From assembly GCA_035772405.1 (NCBI GenBank), contig JAYKKM010000472.1, forward strand, positions 1,897,001 to 1,961,000: 64,000 nucleotides of DNA, read 5' to 3'. Below the pieces are notes generated by a model, which made no database searches, was not told where the DNA came from, and worked only from the letters and a program-made list of their open reading frames with translations. The stretch's first letter is position 1. Each line of letters begins with the position of its first letter. This document shows positions 62,142-64,000 of the stretch, piece by piece. Source of the DNA: Chrysogorgia sp. JL179-B06 (taxonomy: Eukaryota > Cnidaria > Anthozoa > Scleralcyonacea > Chrysogorgiidae). Both the position numbers and the translations under genes were made by a program.

Positions 62142-63504
62142 CTAAAGTCTAGCAGGACGAAAGCCTGTATAAATACCATTTGGTGATGGATATCGCACTC
62201 TTATGGCAAGGACACAGCAACTTGGAACTACCCTACGATTACCTTGACCCAAACGTCCATGTTGCCATAAAACATACTGCCTATACGCAGTATGTCTGAA
62301 GTTCTCATTGTTCCGAGGATGATCCAGAACAAGAACATCTTCTCTGTACCTCATGGCTATATCAAGCACATTACCATCCAGGACAAGTTGTTGAAAGAGA
62401 GGTGTTGTTGAGATGCATGGCATATTTCTGCGACAGCAACATTTATTCTCCACCTGTGTTGGCATGATCCTACATAGCCCACAATTGCACCAGTTGGGAG
62501 TATCATCTTGTGGAGGTGGTGCTTCTGGACCTGGCTGTGGCTGAACATGCATGTTCATTTCCCCATTCACCAAGTCGGCAAATACTGCTGGTTGTCTTCG
62601 TAAAAGCTCCAAAGCTAGCCTTTGGAGAACATCCAAATTCAGATTTTCCACCAAATTCTACCAATGAAATCAATTGTTATTTGTCAAGTAAAACTACTGT
62701 TTATATTTTTGGAATATACAGAATATACAATAGAAAAAGATGCAAAAGTAATATAATACAACTAGCCAACCACTGACTAATACAACTAGTCAACCATTGA
62801 TAATGAAACAGTATTCCCATTTATACAGTTTCAATTAAATGCTGCATGTCTTGATCTGTAGGTAGATATATTGCATAGTATATATATTTTGCAATATTAA
62901 AATATCACAATACCTGCAACTGATTATCGTGCGCAACGAGTCTTTGCTCCGCATTCTCTTCGGCAACTAATCCACCCCGGCCTCTTCCTCTTCCTCTTCC
63001 TGGTCTCCTCCTTTGATCTCGCCTTTCTTCCTGGTCCAAACCGCGGCCAACATCACCTCTTTGTGTCCCTCTGCTACGTCTACCGCGGCGTCCTCGCCTA
63101 CGACCTCTCCTTCCTCGCCTTGATGTTCTCGCCTGTTCTCCTCGCTCTTCAAGTATATAGTCGTCGTCACTAATTTCCTGTGAAAATATTTTCGAGAATA
63201 AGAATTTTTCGAAAGAAATATACTGAGGTGATCAAGCTCATAAACTTACCGGTGCATCTTGTGGAGAATCCGATTCGCTTAAGTCTTCCAACACACTTCG
63301 TTTGTTCATACATTTTACAGAACCAATGTGACAAACAGGCGAGCAGTATTGATTGATGCTCTTACAAGGACATGCATTCCTTCCACTTTCTCGCAGGCAA
63401 ATCCCTCTACAATAACACACCGATATATTGTCGGTATTCGGCACTTGCGCAGCTTCTTCAATCTCATGTTGCTCGATATCGTCCAACGTAAAACTTTCAT
63501 CCAT
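62142..63504 (-). CDS. P2X7-type ballast-domain protein encoded in Kolobok-like element, 3 exons, 344 aa
   Basis: Exons 63504-63250, 63177-62914 and 62657-62142, all phase 0, with GTAAGT and GTATTG donors. Residues 31-70 are a Cys-rich module (VCYCRGICLRESGRNACPC, then YCSPVCHIGSVKC). Residues 86-173 are Arg/Gly-rich (RRGRRGRRRGRRG). Residues about 230-344 match the zinc-binding cytoplasmic 'ballast' domain of the P2X7 receptor: WCNCGLCRIMPTQVENKCCC, then RHTAYRQYVLWQHGRLGQGN, RRVVPSCCVLAIR and YPSPNGIYTGF. Cysteines and the Pro-Ser-Cys core are intact. There is no P2X channel part and no membrane segment, so this is a soluble, probably nucleic-acid- or zinc-binding protein. It is convergent with the transposase and inside the same TIRs, so it is likely an element gene. 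Confidence 0.88.
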
Positions 63505-63602
63505 ATTAATGTCGGAGCTCAAGCGTGAACCTAATGAATATCTATTACTTCATGTAGTAATAGTTATAGTGTACTTATAAACAAACTTTGTAAACAAAGC
63601 TT

Positions 63603-63633
63603 GCACATGCGCAGAACGGACTGGACGGCACCT
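63603..63633 (-). repeat. Right 31-bp TIR of Kolobok-like element
   Basis: Inverted perfect copy of 57002-57032, followed by TTAA. Confidence 0.95.
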
Positions 63634-63756
63634 TTAACTTGTTCCATGCAGTTAAGAGAGCCACTAAAAAAGTTTCAAAAAGACATTTTTGTTCAACGAT
63701 TTTGTTTCGTCATTAAAGCATGTTTTCAGGGATCTGAATGACTTGGGTGATGTCAG

Positions 63757-63972
63757 GAACTATGTACACCAGGACCAGATATACTAGAAAACAATATAAA
63801 TAATTTTATACAACGCTGGAAAGACGTAAAATTGCATGACGGAAAAGTAATTTTAACCCCTCCAGTTTTGGAACAAATCAATCGTCTCAGATCACACATT
63901 ACCAAAGGATGCCTCTCCTATATTAAGCCTGGAAGGGGGACAAAGAGACGAATCGTTGCATTGAAGAATTAA
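63757..63972 (+). CDS. Partial 3' exon of an unrecognised gene
   Basis: After a possible acceptor (ATGTCAG at 63756) a 71-codon frame reads ENNINNFIQRWKDVKLHDGK, then LTPPVLEQINRLRSHITKGC and LSYIKPGRGTKRR to a TAA at 63970-63972. The RWK...DG...GCLS-x-I-x-P-GRGT pattern reminds me of a repeated protein family in cnidarian and fish genomes (uncharacterised, often spliced), but the usual residues after GRGT are missing. It may be the remnant of another transposon's gene; upstream exons are not visible. Confidence 0.4.
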   Translation, partial: ELCTPGPDILENNINNFIQRWKDVKLHDGKVILTPPVLEQINRLRSHITKGCLSYIKPGRGTKRRIVALKN

Positions 63973-64000
63973 CAACTTCATGAAGTATTCAAAAATTGGA

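Larger units (their letters stand above)
57002..63633. mobile_element. Kolobok-like DNA transposon, 6.6 kb, apparently autonomous
   Basis: Flanked by TTAA (56998-57001 and 63634-63637). Perfect 31-bp TIRs begin AGGTGCCGTCCAGTCCGTTC (57002-57032 and inverted 63603-63633). Two convergent spliced genes fill it: an 11-exon transposase on the plus strand and a 3-exon ballast-domain gene on the minus strand. Perfect ends and fully open reading frames indicate a recent, possibly active copy. TTAA targeting is shared by piggyBac and Kolobok; the transposase motifs fit Kolobok better. Confidence 0.88.

Noticed and set aside
62967..63170. Acidic Glu-rich ORF on the minus strand
   Set aside because: It is the wrong frame of exon 2 of the ballast-domain gene; the correct frame (Arg/Gly-rich) connects in phase 0 with both neighbouring exons.

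Overview
The window is metazoan nuclear DNA, not microbial. It holds spliced genes with GT-AG introns, non-LTR and LTR retrotransposons, four DNA-transposon types, long (TA)n and (CA)n tracts and scattered TTAGGG-like motifs. The gene families (hAT, Kolobok, pogo, BEL/Pao, Polinton/Maverick, OTU) fit a marine invertebrate, perhaps a sponge or cnidarian, but I cannot name the species. Almost all of it is mobile DNA; host genes are few and partly broken.

Layout. 1-1.7 kb: two decayed LINE reverse transcriptase pieces. 2.04-9.17 kb: a minus-strand BEL/Pao LTR retrotransposon with near-identical LTRs but two frameshifts. 9.2-12.7 kb: LINE fragments and microsatellites. 12.86-about 15.9 kb: a decayed hAT transposon. 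16.4-18.6 kb: a spliced minus-strand gene with an OTU-protease-like domain.

19,432-37,165: a complete-looking 17.7-kb Polinton/Maverick with long terminal inverted repeats (TIRs), 5'-AG...CT-3' ends and a 6-bp target duplication (5/6 match). It carries a protein-primed family B DNA polymerase, a D,D,E integrase with chromodomain, an A32-type packaging ATPase, a probable major capsid protein and a probable minor capsid protein. It also has accessory genes unusual for the group: a thymidine kinase, a BRO-N/VRR-NUC/zinc-finger protein, a tail-fibre-like protein, three proteins with candidate N-myristoylation starts, and a row of small membrane proteins. It sits inside an exon of a minus-strand zinc-ribbon gene; removing the element and one target copy rejoins the frame exactly. 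No adenain-like protease was recognised.

37.6-44.5 kb: a 21-bp minisatellite, a 2.6-kb pogo-type transposon carrying a divergent HIRAN-like passenger ORF, and MITEs. 44.6-56.9 kb: decayed gene fragments, inverted repeat pairs, simple repeats, a 643-bp hAT deletion derivative with a perfect 8-bp target duplication, and a LINE fragment.

57,002-63,633: an apparently intact 6.6-kb TTAA-flanked Kolobok-like transposon with perfect 31-bp TIRs. It has an 11-exon transposase (736 codons, every splice phase consistent) and, convergent to it, a 3-exon gene for a 344-aa protein ending in the zinc-binding 'ballast' domain otherwise known from the C-terminus of the P2X7 receptor. This, with the accessory-rich Polinton, is the most interesting content of the window.
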